NCBI GenBank assembly: GCA_029834535.1
Contig: JAQMWT010000224.1
Location: forward strand, 1-64,000
DNA from: Chrysophaeum taylorii
Lineage: Eukaryota; Sar; Pelagophyceae; Pelagomonadales; Pelagomonadaceae
DNA: 64,000 nucleotides
Direction: 5' to 3'
A program made the translations under genes and the position numbers. The notes below the pieces were generated by a model. The model saw only the letters and a program-made list of their open reading frames with translations, searched no databases and was not told the origin of the DNA. This document shows positions 48,281-62,236 of this stretch, piece after piece (the first letter of the stretch is position 1; every line of letters begins with the position of its first letter).

Positions 48281-49098
48281 ATGGGCAGGGGAGCCTACGG
48301 GACGGTCGAGTTCTGGGACGAGTGGTACGCCGAGGACGACCACGCCGACTACGACTGGTTATTAGCCTGGGATGACTTTGGGGAAGCGATAGAATCGTTG
48401 ATCGGGGACCACGACAAGCGCGTGCTTGTGGTCGGGTGCGGGAACTCGCCGTTCTCCTCGGAGCTCTTCGCGCGCGGCTACCGAAACGTCGTCAACGTCG
48501 ATAATTGCGAATCGATCATTGCCGTCCAACGCCTCCGGTACCCAATGCTCCGATGGCTCGTCGGCGATGTCCGAAGCCTCCCCTTCAACGACGGAAGCTT
48601 CGACCTCGTCTTAGACAAGGGCTGCCTCGACAATTTGTATTGTTATGTCGACACGACCGCGGCCGTCGCCGCCTTCGTGAGTAATGTGATCAATTTTTCG
48701 TCATTATTTCGCAGATTCGCGAAACGAGGCGTCTTCTCCGGGCAGAATCCGGTAGATTTGTTGTCGTATCGTGTCACGACGAGGCGACGACGCGGGATTC
48801 TTTGAGCCTGGCAAATTGGCGCTTTTCGATCCTCCGCGTTCCGAACCCGCGCTGGCCGCGCATTCGCGTCGAGACCTACGAACTCGCGCTCTGCGAGACC
48901 GGCGCTTCTGACCACGACCTCGCCGCCGTCCTCGGAGCTGCCGTCGCGAGGACGCGGCTTTGCCGCCGCGACGATACACTGGCGGCGGCAGCGGCGACGA
49001 CGGGGAGATGTGGTACCGGCTCGCTTCCATCGAGACTTGCGCACCTCGAGCGCCGATCCTCCGGTCGCCGCCACTCCGATCTCATCGGGGACGAATGA
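48281..49098 (+). CDS. SAM-dependent methyltransferase, EEF1AKMT4/METTL13-like, two exons
   Basis: ATG 48281. A 38-nt intron (48677-48714, donor GTGAGT, acceptor CGCAG) joins AAVAAF to IRETRRLLRAESGRFVVVSC in frame, giving about 259 residues. SAM-binding motif I is RVLVVGCGNSPFSSELFARG, followed by VVNVDNCESIIAVQ (acidic residue binding the ribose), LVGDVRSLPFNDGSFDLVLD then KGCLDNLYC, characteristic of the METTL13/EEF1AKMT4 group that methylates eEF1A lysines, and NWRFSILRVPNPRWPRIRVE. The last 50 residues, after ELALCETG, are Ala/Arg-rich and not part of the fold. Substrate inferred from family resemblance only. CCCTAACCC telomere-like repeats lie just upstream at about 48206-48227. Confidence 0.8.
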
Positions 49099-49355
49099 TT
49101 TTTTTTTTTTTTGTGGTTTGCGGCAACTCCCAGGCTCAACGAGCCAGATCGGACGAGCGCAGAAGGGAAACTCTTTTAGGAAGAAGTGAGAATGCAAAGG
49201 CGGGGGGCGGGTGGGTAGAGAGAGTAGCGGCCCAGGCGTGGTGTTTTTGTTTTAATTTATTAATATTAGCGTCAAACGCGGGTACGGGGATTTTCAAAAA
49301 AGCTGGGTAGGGAGACGCGCATGGAGCGGGTTTGGCGGGTACGGCTGGTCCGGGT

Positions 49356-49772
49356 TGGAGAGATTTTTTGACCCTCCCCGGGTATATGGTAGAGACTGTG
49401 TGCAGTCTTCGGCGTGTACAGGCCATTCCGCTTGCCACACATGGTACTACTACTACACAAGGTAGGGAAAATTTTTGGCCCTAACTCCTTAAGGGCATTA
49501 GGTCCCATAGAAGCGTTCACACTGACAATGAGGAATGAAGCCTCCATTAATTAAACAGAAAACCCCATACCTGACGGTACGCACCTGGAGGTCTACTCCT
49601 TGTTGGAAGTGAACCGCAGATCTAATTCTTCATAATCTGAAAGTGATAATGGCGGAAGGGTAAGGAAGGAAAGAGGGAAACCCGTATTACGGAAAGAAAA
49701 CCCTCTTGTGGAGATAGGTGTGAAAGGAGTGAGAAGTTCCAGTGTCGTACACATAGTAGTGTACCTCTCTGG
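49356..49772 (-). repeat. 3' LTR of the copia fossil
   Basis: About 417 bp, in direct repeat with 61837-62236. Starts at TGGAGAGAT on the plus strand and ends near CCTCTCTGGA. On its inner side the minus strand has a G-rich run just before the LTR, fitting a polypurine tract. Outer boundary assigned by where similarity to the other LTR stops. Confidence 0.85.
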
Positions 49773-52700
49773 ACCCCCCCAACGTGTGAAAGAATGGTGT
49801 ATGCATTTCAGACGTTCTTGAGGGCGGAACTTGGGTAATGTACATAGGAGCAGCGAACAAGTGAACAAACAACAACAAGACATTGGGAAGTTAACATGAC
49901 AGATTAATTTATGAGGTCGGGCGCGTCGTGATATTGCGCAAAGAAGCGGTATCCACAACATCAGATGTGTGGTCCAATACATCCTCGCTATTATCTTCCA
50001 GTTCCTTTAACTCTGGAGAGGAAGAATTATGATCTTCGGAGGATTGGTCGTTAGCAGTATTGTTCGTAGTCATAGCATCACTCAAGGTGACCCGGGGTGC
50101 CATAACAGACAAGAAGAAAGACATAGCTGCATCCGGTGTTAAAGCATGCAGGTCCAATGCCGGGATAACATGGTCCTGTGCATCAGACATAGCGGCATGT
50201 AAGTTATGAGCTGCATCGTCAATTAGAGCTTGCTGTGACTCATTATATGTGTTTGGAGGAAACTGTCCAATAGACGAAATAAGCGATCGTGAAATTATGT
50301 GGACAAAGACAGCTAAGGTTGGTATTACATTATCTTTATGCATCTGGAGGCTTGATAGTATGTTATCCAAGAGCGCGACATGTTTAATATTCTCGGTTAC
50401 TTGAGCGTTTAATTTGTCGTAAGCTTCTTGTACCTGGGTTAAGTTCTTTAGCGCAACCGATAGCTGTTGATCTCGTGCCATCACTTGCTATTCACTGTTA
50501 GTGAGACGTGAGGATAAAGATTGAATCTCTCCTTTTAACTGGCGTAAAGATTCAACCACATTGTCATTAGATATGTCTTGCGTGGACTCAGTGGATGGAG
50601 TTTCGACTGGTGCTGGTGTTACACCTTCAGATAATGTATTATCTGAAAAGGCATCAATTATAGCAGAGGGATAGCCAACCTGGACTAGCACGCTTTTAAA
50701 AGAAGATTGGTGCTCTGGTGAAAGTTGACGAAAGTAATTAAGCAATGGCGGTACCGTCTCGGAAGAAGTCGCGTTAAGTTGGTGAGAGACATCATTAACG
50801 AAGCGTTCAATGAGCACATTAAGTAGCTCATCAAGATTGGTCACTACACATGTTTTATCCTCAACAGACTGTAGTAATGACCAAGCCGCTACAATAATCT
50901 CAAGATTGACATTCGAGATATAAGGAAGCTGTAACAAGAGAGGAGCATTGTCGTCAGGGTTAATGATGATTTTAGAAGCATCGACGTTATGACTCGCCAT
51001 ACAATTCATGAGCGCCTCTTTGAGCAGCTTGTTGATAGCAATGGACTTTCCAAGGCGGAGAATGATAGCTCTCATGTGTGCAGCTGGATCATTATAACAT
51101 GAAAGATGAAAAGATTGTTGATTATTGCGAATTAACGCTGTCCCGTGCAGCGACAGATTACACATGACACAAATCAACAGAAAGAAGGGACGCGGTACGT
51201 CAAAACAATGCGAGGCGTGTTGTTCAGACGCGAGATGATCTTCGATGATTTTAGTAATTTTGTCCGTTTTAAGCTCATCTTCAGTGCATATAACGAGTAC
51301 AAGGGGTGTACCCGGCGTATTGGTTTTATTATAGCACCTGGTACACGCCACATGTACTTTGACAACCCCTTTAATGGGTGGATATCGATGCAAGCGAATA
51401 CCTTCATTGGGCGGTCGGTATATTAGGGGCGTTCCGGATGCGCTTTGCCTTTAAACAGAGCAATGAACTCAAGAATTGGAGGTTGTCCACACAATTTGTT
51501 TGTTATGCCTCCGTAAGCAGCTGTTGGATGGACTGATGCCAACATTGAGGATCTTTAAGTGGTGGTAGTAGAAAGCTCGGTGGCTGGGTGCCAAGTGAAA
51601 GGACATTCCCTGACATCATCGCAGTTGCATCAAATTTACAATGCTTGAGCAGGAAGTACTCGGACTTTGCTGCATGCGGTTTTGTTTGTTGTTGGACAGT
51701 TGACTTCGGAGTCACGGGCGTGGACTGATTTCCTTGAGCAACCGAAAGGTATGTCTGATGTTTCCGATTAGGAGAACTGGTTGGAGCAACGCCTGGATTT
51801 AAAGCATTGAAAGGGGGGATAATGATGACACGCCACCGCGGCCACGGTTCAGTGCAGAATAACGTCGGCTCGCGGCATCCTTGTTCTTTGTGGGGTTCAT
51901 GTTTGAGAGATCCCCGCATTGCGTATTTCATTTCACTTCACATTTTAGCGAGCCACGGTTCCGTTGTATATGAGGGTTAGTTTAACGTCATTTCAGACAT
52001 AGTGAAGGGTAAGGGTCAACCATCTTGCTGAGCTATGGGTTGTTGTAAGCCAAGTAACGTGCGGAATCTGATGAAGAGCGGAGCTCCGAAGGGTTTAGTA
52101 AATCCGTCAGCAATGTTTTGAGTACCGGAAACATGATGTAGGTGTATACGTTTTAACTGTACGTAGTCGCGAATACGGAACCAGCGTGTGCTGATAGCTT
52201 TGGCCTTAGTCGCACTGTCGGGATTATTTGATAGATGGATAGCAGAAGCAGAATCCCCAAGTATAGGACTGTTACGTATGAACGACGTGTCCGATGGGAG
52301 AGGGTTGTCATGAGCATCATAATCTAGTAACAAATCTTTCCCTGGAAGTTGACGAAGATGGTATTGTGGGTTTATAGCGAATGCCATTTCCGTTAACAAT
52401 TTGCGTAACCAGACCACATCATCGGCACACATATTAAGGCAATAAGTTCACTCTCATGCGTAGAAGTAGCTGTGATAGGCTGTAGTTTAGACTTCCAAGT
52501 GATGAGAGAACCGAACAAAAAGATGGCTTAACCGGTTGTAGACTTGCGGTCTTGTTCATAAGAAGGTGCGTTATCGGCATCAACGAACGCGACCAATGGA
52601 TCAAAGTTACCTGAATTGACTTGTTATTTAGTGTAATCCAACATGGTTGCCATATCAGTGCGATTGCCGATGAGAAGTCTAAGATGGTCCATTAGTGCGG

Positions 52701-55700
52701 AAGAGCCAGAGTAGTACCAGAGTCGAAGATTGCGATTTTCGGGCTTGCGCAAATAGCGGAGAGTCCCTGTTAGTACTTGAACATGCAGAAATGCTGGATT
52801 ATGCATTCCTCGGGAACAACGACTAAGGCTTTGGGATAGATCAGGGCGACAGGGCAACTGTACAAAAGTGAGCTTGCCGAGTAAGGTGGGGAAAGTGTGA
52901 AGAATAAACTTGTCCATATCAGAAGATGGCTCTCCAGTTTTATAAATGGTTGATGGTGACATCGGTGTAGAAGTGGGACGTAACTGCATCAAAATGGGTA
53001 CTCTTCGAACAAAAATGCATCAAGTTTAGCTTGACAGTCCAGTGATATGGAACCGTCAGTAGTACGCGTGATGCGCATGCCTAAGATAGTATGAACTTCT
53101 TCAAAGGTGTCGACCGAGTATTCTTTTTTCAGGGCCTGCTGGAATTCACGACGTAGAGTTTCCGAAGTGCAGATAATAACAACATCATCCGCTGAGAGCG
53201 TGCAAATTAAAACGTAGCGTCAGCTTGGACGTTAGCGTAAATGCACGTATCTGTTCGGAAGCGTGTATAGCCTAAAGAATCAAAGAAGCTATTTATGGTT
53301 TGATTCCAACGGGGAGGACTTTGTCGTAATCCACAAAGAGATTTAAGTACTTTTGGGAGACGACGGCCTTGATATTTGGTATCTTCAGGATCGAGAAGGT
53401 AAATACCTTGTGGCAGTTTAACATAGACATGAGAATCTATGGGAGCTTGAACAAAAGCGTTAGGTACATCGACGTGGTAGACTGGAAGTCGCAGATGGGC
53501 TGCTAGCGCCAGAACACAACGGATGCCAGTAAGCTGTGCCATAGGGCTGAATGTGATGAAAAAAATCGGTGCCCAGAGAAGCTAAGAATCCTCGTAGGAC
53601 CAGGCGTACTTTATGCTTGAGATATTGACCGGCAGCATTGGTTTTTATACGTAGGACGAAGCGGGTGTCAATAGGCTTTGAGTTGACCATTGGCAACGCG
53701 AGTTTAAAGTAGCCAAACTTAACAATATCAAAAATCTCTTTGGAGATAGCGGAGATATAAGCTTTACGATCAGCGTCTGAGAGACCTTTGAGGCAGTTCA
53801 ACTCATATTCATCAATTTTGATATCTTTGGCTTGAATTTTATATTCGCCCGGACCAACAGTGCTGGGGTCGTGAGCCGTCGTAAGACGGGTAATTGCGTA
53901 AGACGCGACATGATCAGTAGTGTGAGCATAATCGGGGTCTTCGACAAGTATTAGTAGAGGAGCATCGCCAAAGTGGGCCTCAATGTAATGAGATTGCACG
54001 ATGATGTCGTCTTCGATGGCGGAGAGGTGAGGCTCGGAGGCACCATAAGAAGCGTAATTACGATCCAAAATGGAATGGGGTGTGAGCAAAGCATAAGCAT
54101 ATTGAGCGTGAGGAACTTGAAAAGCGAGAGCATGTTCGGAAATGAGATGAACGAGAGCACGGGGAAGGTGAAAGTCTGTAAGGCTGAAGTCGTCGAAGAG
54201 ATGAAATCCGGCAATGGATGGCTAAGGCTCCCATGACACAGAGCGGAAGAAGAGTGAGAAAGCGCTTGGTGAACGTGATGATGGAGGGATTATGTAAATT
54301 CCCCTTTTGGAGGTATAGCCGTCCAGTGGATGCCATGAACAATATGAAGGGAGTGGAGGGTGGGGTCGCAGAAAGTTATATACTGCTTGGAGAGGTCATA
54401 CTTGAAGTCGGCAAGCGTACCACCAGCTTGTTTATAAGCGGCAACAGTTGGCGACGCAATACGAGTAAGAACGTCCTTGAGATTTGTTTTGCGACGAGGT
54501 TGAGGGTGATGAGGACCACGGGTGATACGGAGGACATCCTGGGAATAGAGAGAGCGATAAGATGGTAAAAGGGGCAAAGTGTTGGAGGACACTTCAGATG
54601 GAGGTGTGGTGGCGGAAGCAGCGGGTGCAGAAGCAGCTGGAGCACATGCGGGAACGGGAGAGGGAGCATGGGTAGGAGAAGAAGGAGTCCCCCTCTTGTG
54701 TTCAGTGTCCGTGGACATAGCATTCCCCCTCTGCGCCGCATCATTGGGGGTGCATTGAACAGAGAAGGGAATGTCAGGTGGAGGTGTGGGAGGTGGATGT
54801 TGTTCATAATCAGGAGGAGTTTTAGAAATGAGATGAGGAAAGGTAAGTTTAGAGGAGACACGGACTTGGCCGTTTTCAGGATTAAGGACAACATCGGCTA
54901 AATGATTAACATGGGGTGTTATAAGTGGGTTTATGACATTAGCACCACATAAGTAGATGTAAGGACGACATCGAGGCTCATATTTATGAAATTCGTTGGG
55001 TTCCAAATGCAAATAACAAACAGAACCAAATGGTTTGAGGTAGTCCTGTTGGGGAACATTACGTTGATCCAACAGAACTTGTTGGGGGCTTAGGACTTTA
55101 TTATAAATTCGTTCGAGAGAAACGTTAGGAAGGAGATTATATGATTGGACAGCATGTATAACAGCCCACGGGTAGTGTGGTGCCGGATCTGTTCGGGGGT
55201 GACCTTTATAGGATACATTAAGCATATGCCGGAGTCGTGTAGACGCGGCAGTTGCAATATGACCAACAGCGGCTTCTACTTCATGATTAAAAACATGCAA
55301 GGGGGGAAAGCAGGCATATTAATACCGTGTTCAACACGAAAGGGAGTGGTAACATGTTGTGATAAGTAAGGTTTAAACGAATCACATTAAATTTGTTTTA
55401 GTTGAACATGAACATAAGTAGAACAAAAGTTGCGGACAAACTCGAGGGCGTTACAAAATTCGCTAGAATTAGTGCTACGACAAAAGTACACTAACAGAAA
55501 TTTAGAAATGAGACACTTAAAGACAATGATATGGCGAAAGGACCCCCATTCCGAGAGGACAGATACGTAACCACCGTCACATGCCCAGGCTTCACCAGGT
55601 TGAAAAATTTTTTCGAATGATGGTTGCTTGGTAAGATGGTGTGGATGAGGAAAGCGTTTTTTTATGGATCGTACAATCCACACAGAACTTACGGTAGGGT

Positions 55701-58700
55701 ACATCAGAAGGATGATGTCCCGGACTGGCAATAACCTAAACAGCTTTTATAGCTTGAGAATCGCTAGAGTGATAGATGTTGTGAAAATTGGTAGCACGTT
55801 GTTGCGCATCTCGAAATGCGAGGGTGCCCCTGGCATGAAATTTTCTATCAAAGGGTGCGTGCTTCTCATGGAGCTGTCTTGGAGTTATGAGAGGAATGTT
55901 TCTCACTTTAGTAGGAGATGATGTATCTGCGGATGAAGTGTTAGAGAGGAAGACGTGAGCTACTGAGTCGAGATGAAACGGTAGAAGTTTGGGATTAGAG
56001 GTAAGATTGTCACAACATGAAAAGATTTTATTAGAAATGTCTAACATTGTAATGGAACTCTGGTGTAAAATTAAGGATGCGTCTGTAGGAAATATATTGG
56101 TGAAAAAGGTTGACCTGTAATTTTTGGCTAGTGAAGCATGATCAGGGTCAAAGGATGGTGATAACGTTAATTTACGCAAGTCATAGACAATCTGACACAA
56201 ATGTTTATAAAGTACATGATATGTTCCAGCCGGAATAGCATTAGCGATTATGTCACAGCATAGGTCCGGGGACAAAGACAAAAGAAAATTGATTTGGTGC
56301 GCTGTGAAATTATTGGCGCGTGCCAATTCACGAGTTGAGTAATGTCGAATGCGATCGAGTCGTGGATCGTACAGAATCATGTTAGCAAACCCACGAATAG
56401 TAGGAGTGGGAGTGTATATAGAATGAACTTTGACGCCCATCTTCCTATCACTGGATGTGATGAAGCCAAGGTATCTGCTTTGAGACAGATGCATGTCACT
56501 TAAAGCAAAATTTTTATTGATAAATTCGAGACGGTTTTCCTGAGGGTAGAAAACGAAAGAATCGTGAAGCACAGGTGAAGTATAGGAAACCAGTGTACTA
56601 GACGACGCGTGTCTTGATTTTCATTATTATGATGGTAGGCTTCACATAGCCAAAGAAAACCGGTAACCGGATTAAGAGAAGCAGTCTTATCGATTCCGGT
56701 GTCATGTGTTTGGAAGGTGTAGGTTTCACCAAATGCATTTATATGTGCCTGGTATTTAGAAGAGGAGTTAGAAACTATAATGTCTCCACCTGTGTGTCTT
56801 TAAATGTCGACTGCTAAGAGGGGGGGGGCTGTGTGTCTTCCACCGGTGATGTAAATGATGGAGGAAGTAGAAGATTTATTTAAGAATAACCTGTGAGATG
56901 GTTGGTTAGATTCGATAGTTGTAATACGAAAGGGCACAGGTAATGTGATGGATTTTGGGAATAAGCGTCCCATAATATTATAGAGGAGCACAAAAGCTTT
57001 GAGTTCAATAGGAGATCTCATACAAGCAAGGGGCTTTCTTGAATTAGTTAAGAATCCTAAGCGGAAGTTAGAAATGCCCTCCATTTCATCTTGACTTGGA
57101 TGTTCGACTGTTTTGTTTGAGTGTAGACGAAGAAACAACATGGTTAAAGTTTCGAGTTCAGTAACTGTTAAGCGAACGGATCCTGTGCGACTGAAGCTAT
57201 TGTAAGTTTTGGGTGTAGACACGAATGGCATGTCAGGAAAGACCTGCGTCCAAGGTTCGTCGACTATTAACTTGCGACTGATGGAGTTAGCGTGATCTGC
57301 AATATCCAGGAAGGAAGTGACTTGTTTGTTAGGCCAGGAAAGCAAATCTAGATGCCCGGTATTATATTTGCGTGCAACGAGGATCCATCTTTCTCTGGCT
57401 TGATAATCTCCACACAGATAGCATGGAAATCGGTCACATATATCCACCGTATAGTGCATCGTAGAGAAGATGAGATTAGCAACTCGTATATGATCTTCAT
57501 ACGATGCGGAGTGTGGTGGCGTCATTTCCATGAAAAGAACAAGAGGCTTTAAAAGCTCAAGTACACTTAGAGCACTTGGAAACAAGGAGTCGTCCATATC
57601 ACGCTCGAAAGTTGAAATGGATCTCCCATTGATTATGTTGCGATTGGTGCATGGAAGTGTCAGTTCCACTATATCAGTGTAATATCTTGCACGTTCAGTG
57701 TCCGATGCTCGATGTAGATATGTAAGAAACTTGGGTAGTGATGGGAAAACTTCGATGGAACTACCAAATGGTCTTCGTAGCGTGTGCGTGAGATTTTCGT
57801 CGCTCTCAACAAGAACTTTAACGTTGATGTTGAGTTGCAGGTCATTAGAAGCGCAAGCCAAGAAGGCAGGAGTGGACATCCCGGAACAAAGTAGTGTTAC
57901 AGTAGGTGTTCGTGAACTTGGAGAGGTAGTTACTGTATGGAGTACGCGTGTGGTAACCTTGCGTCATACAGGAGGTGAGAAGTGCTTGCGTATGTAAGGC
58001 AGCTGCGAATGCATTGACTCCAAGATGGTTTTGAGCCATGGTACGTAAATTACGCGTTCGAGAAGGTTGGAATATAGCTTAAGCATTTCGCGTTGTTCGT
58101 TAAAAGCACTTAGTCTGAACTGTAATGAGCGAAGTTCTATTTTTCGAGCTTTCGCTTGTTGTGGCGAATAAATTGGGAGAGTAGGCAACAAATTGTTTAA
58201 TCTAAACAAAGTGATCTTGACATTGTCGTCAATTTTACTCTGGATAGATGATTGTCCTTTAAATTTAACCCCGTAAAGGTGTATACCAAGTTTATCTTCT
58301 CCCCATTGAGTCATGCTGACGATGTGCAGATCGGGATCGTTATGGTCGTTTTGCTTGGATAGGAAAAGCGCAACATCTAGCTTTGCATATCCCACGTTCG
58401 GATGCTTTGGGAGAGCGGGAATGACGGTTCTTATAATCATGGCATGTGTGATACTTTGAGTATCCGTAGCAGTCTGGATAGCGGGTGACAAGGACTCGGG
58501 TAGTTTAACGATATGTATTGGATCAGCGTAACGTTTAAAATTAATTACATGTTGAGAGGCACATGTGTCAGCATATCCTAGCGTAGTCATTAGCGGTAAA
58601 TTGTACTCATTGTACAGTTTAAGCATTGTTGCATAACAGGCATGTGTCGAGCATTGACCAAACACGTACTGTGTCATGAAACTTTGCGTTTGTTCGGAGA

Positions 58701-61700
58701 GCACAACGACGAGTGTAAAACCATTGTTTAATTTCGGTAGCAACACAGGGGGATCTGCACCATCCTCATTATCTTCGTTGGGTTGATTATTGGGGAGCTC
58801 GGAGTGCGGAGAAGTTTCCCGAGCTTGACGACGAACGATAGCATTCTGGGCTTTAGCATTTATGTGCTGCAGTAGCGGCTGAGGAATGTTATCGATTTCA
58901 TCATCTTTGATAGATAGAAAAGTATGAAACATTTTTTCTGTTTCAGCAGTCCCCCTCTGCTCCGCATCACTGGGGGACGGAGCAGGAGCAGAAGTTTCAG
59001 CTTGATACTTTTCTTCTATGACATGAGATTCTTTATCGGCTTCTAAGAGGTTCGATATGGTGTTGGACACGGTATCAACTCGAGGTAAGTATAGATGAAC
59101 TTGAGTAGCTTCGTCAGGATCTAAAGACTGTGTCGAAGCTTGAGAGGCGGTTGTCCAAAGGGTACTAAGTAAGCACTTCATTTCCTCCTGTACCATTTTA
59201 GAATCGGTGGAAGGATTGGGATTCGCTTCCTGTAATTTACCAAACAGGTGGCGAAGACGATCAACTTGATAAGTAGCCCGGTCCATAAGAGACATGTTAG
59301 AGCGTGAGTTGCGGTTAGAGGAGTGTGAGTAGACAGGACGGTCGAAACTGGTGCCTTTAACGTTATAATTTGAAGGTGGACGATAGTAAGACGTGTCACG
59401 AGGTAAAATTGTCGATGCTTTGTCTTTTGCATTACGAAGCTTACGAGCGTTAAAACCAGACTGTCCAGCCACAGTAGCTAACAATGAGTAAGCATTGTTT
59501 AGAGAGTCGTGGGATTGATGAATAGTATCCATCAATAATACCTTAGGTGGCTTGGTAGCGGTAGTACCAGGGATATATGGAATCCATGATGCGGGTTTAT
59601 CCAAGCGTCGGTTAGATGAAAATTTTGTTTCATTATATATCTTTAGCAAGAACTCCAATAACGGACGAACATCGTTAGGATCAACTAGCTTTAAAACTTC
59701 AGGATCGTGAGTCGAGTTGTTCCCGGTGCGTGTCTCGTAGAGTTTGCACCATTCCAATAAAGACTGAGAATAGCGCTCGTGATCAGAGGGATTAGCATAT
59801 AGACGATAGATCTCCTCGTGAGCTTTGAGTGATTATGGAATCATTAAATTGGATTGATGCTTCGTCATAATTTAATTGCTTTGCCTGAGTTTGGAAAGCA
59901 AGGAGTTGTTCGACAAATACATGAGCATACCAATTAACATTTAAGGACATTCGATTAAACTGAGATTTAAGCTCAGTGACATCTGTACATGACACTGTCT
60001 CATAGTAATGGTAAGCTAAAAGCATTACTGCACGTAGTTTATTAGGATGTGCAGTAAGTACATAAATCTTCTTTAATTGAGGCCACATGGCGAGGGCAGG
60101 GCGTTCTTGAGATTCTAGATTGAAGAACGTGTACAGGAAACCGGTGTAAGTTTCGCAAGAGTCGTGGGATTGATGAATAGTATCCATCAATAATACCTTA
60201 GGTGGCTTGGTAGCGGTAGTACCAGGGATATATGGAATCCATGATGCGGGTCTATCCAAGCGTCGGTTAGATGAAAATTTTGTTTCATTATATATCTTTA
60301 GCAAGAACTCCAATAACGGACGAACATCGTTAGGATCAACTAGCTTTAAAACTTCAGGATCGTGAGTCGAGTTGTTCCCGGTGCGTGTCTCGTAGAGTTT
60401 GCACCATTCCAATAAAGACTGAGAATAGCGCTCGTGATCAGAGGGATTAGCATATAGACGATAGATCTCCTCGTGAGCTTTGAGTGATTATGGAATCATT
60501 AAATGGATTGATGCTTCGTCATAATTTAATTGCTTTGCCTGAGTTTGGAAAGCAATGAGTTCGACAAATACATGAGCATACCAATTAACATTTAAGGACA
60601 TTCGATTAAACTGAGATTTAAGCTCAGTGACATCTGTACATGACACTGTCTCATAGTAATGGTAAGCTAAAAGCATTACTGCACGTAGTTTATTAGGATG
60701 TGCAGTAAGTGCATAAATCTTCTTTAATTGAGGCCACATGGCGAGGGCAGGGCGTTCTTGAGATTCTAGATTGAAGAACGTGTACAGGAAACCGGCGTAA
60801 GTTTCGCAATGTTTGATCCAATCGGCATTAGAGAGACCTGTAAAGGATATGTTAGTTAGAGATGAGTCATACACAATTGATTTAGGGAATCGGGTATCTA
60901 ATAAAGTGAGAACGCGCTTAACATCCTCATTTAATTCGGGACGAACAAGATTATATGACTCTTGAAAGAACAGTCGTTCGAGATTATTACGAACATCGAC
61001 TGATAGTTGATGGGAAGAATTAACGTGCCAAGTTTTGAGATGATCAGGCAAGGCATCTTCATTAGGTAACTGTAACTCGTTAGTTTTTTCAGCTTTCCAT
61101 TGAGCGAAAATGATATCAACTTCGTGTTCGAGAAGTTGGTTATACTCCGGAGCATTCCGGGTGTAAGCGTCATACGAATCGAAGCAGAACAACGCGTCCA
61201 CGTATGGACTTGTCATATGTCTGCGGAGCGTCTCAATTTGGAGGCTTACTTTGGTTGAGTTGTCTTGGAAGCGCAATCCACTGTTGAGTTTATCAACAAG
61301 GATTTGTTCCTGTTTGTAAATATCCGTGGTGGATATTGGTTTTGGTTTTGACATAGTCGTGACCTATGGAAAATAGGTTATAGGAAGGATAAAACAAGTT
61401 GACATGTTTGAATGAAGGGTTTCTAACATGTAGATGAATATGTACAATTCGCTATTTTAAGCGTGAGCATATATACAAGACCAAACAAATCATTATGCCA
61501 TTTAAGCATGATGCTTTTGAGACTGAAGAATGGATTAATTCTCGAGCAGTCAGTCTTTTGTTGGGACTGGGAGGGAAAACCCGTACAAGTTTCCGCGGCT
61601 TGTGTAGGAAAAATTTTAATTTATTGGCTATGCGAGTGCATATGACCAGTTGCCGACCCAACTCGGTCAAAAAACCAGATTAACTAGTGGTCAAATACCG

Positions 61701-61822
61701 TCACACAACAGATATGTACAGTAGACCACCGCCAAACACATTGTCGCATTGTACTCGTAATCAGGCGTAAACTGGTCACTCCGTTATACGCACAACACAG
61801 TTGGGCTGACACACCTACGCAT

Positions 61823-61836
61823 CTGGGCCCATAACC
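61823..61836 (-). other. Primer binding site: complementary to initiator-Met tRNA anticodon arm
   Basis: The plus strand reads CTGGGCCCATAACC, which equals the anticodon stem-loop of eukaryotic initiator tRNA-Met, so the element RNA would pair with it. It directly abuts the inner end of the 5' LTR. Priming from an internally cleaved iMet tRNA (half-tRNA) is established for Drosophila copia and yeast Ty5. Confidence 0.8.
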
Positions 61837-62236
61837 TGGAGAGATTTGACCCTCCCCGGGTACATGGTAGAGACTGCGTGCAGTCTTAGGCGTGTACAGA
61901 CCATTCCGCTTGCCACATGCTACTACACAAGGTAGGGATTTAAGCCCTAACTCCCTAAGGACATTAGGTCCCATAGAAGCGTTCACACTGACAATGAGGA
62001 ACGAAGCCTCCATCAATTAAACAGACAACTCCATACCTGACGGTACGCACCTGGAGGTCTACTCCTTGTTGGAAGTGAACTGCAGATCTAATTCTTCATT
62101 ATCTGAGATATAACGGTGGAAGGGTAAGGAAGGAAAGAGGGAAATCCGGATTACGAAGAGAAAACCCTCTTGTGGAGCTAGGTGTGAAAGTAGTGAGAAG
62201 TTCCAGTGTCGTACACATAATAGTGTAGCTCTCTCG
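61837..62236 (-). repeat. 5' LTR of the copia fossil
   Basis: About 400 bp, matching 49356-49772 across its length with roughly 25 substitutions by eye and several small indels. Its outer end runs directly into a hAT relic at 62237. No matching 5-bp duplication was found between the two outer flanks. Confidence 0.85.

Larger units (their letters stand above)
49356..62236 (-). mobile_element. Ty1/copia LTR-retrotransposon fossil, about 12.9 kb, broken
   Basis: One element on the minus strand with an LTR at each end, a primer site next to the 5' LTR and a purine-rich tract next to the 3' LTR. Parts in order (approximate): leader 61.4-61.8 kb, gag 58.9-61.35 kb, protease about 58.5 kb, integrase 54.3-56.6 kb, RVT_2 reverse transcriptase 53.0-54.1 kb, RNase H 52.0-52.5 kb, then an extra coding region 49.9-51.9 kb with no recognised family before the 3' LTR. 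RT recognition comes from blocks such as VYHVDVPNAFVQAP and LKSLCGLRQSPPRW; RNase H ends with HHVSGTQNIADGFTKPF. The gag end contains a direct repeat of about 0.65 kb. The copy is broken by several lesions. LTR divergence is several percent by eye, so it is an old rather than fresh insertion. Confidence 0.9.
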
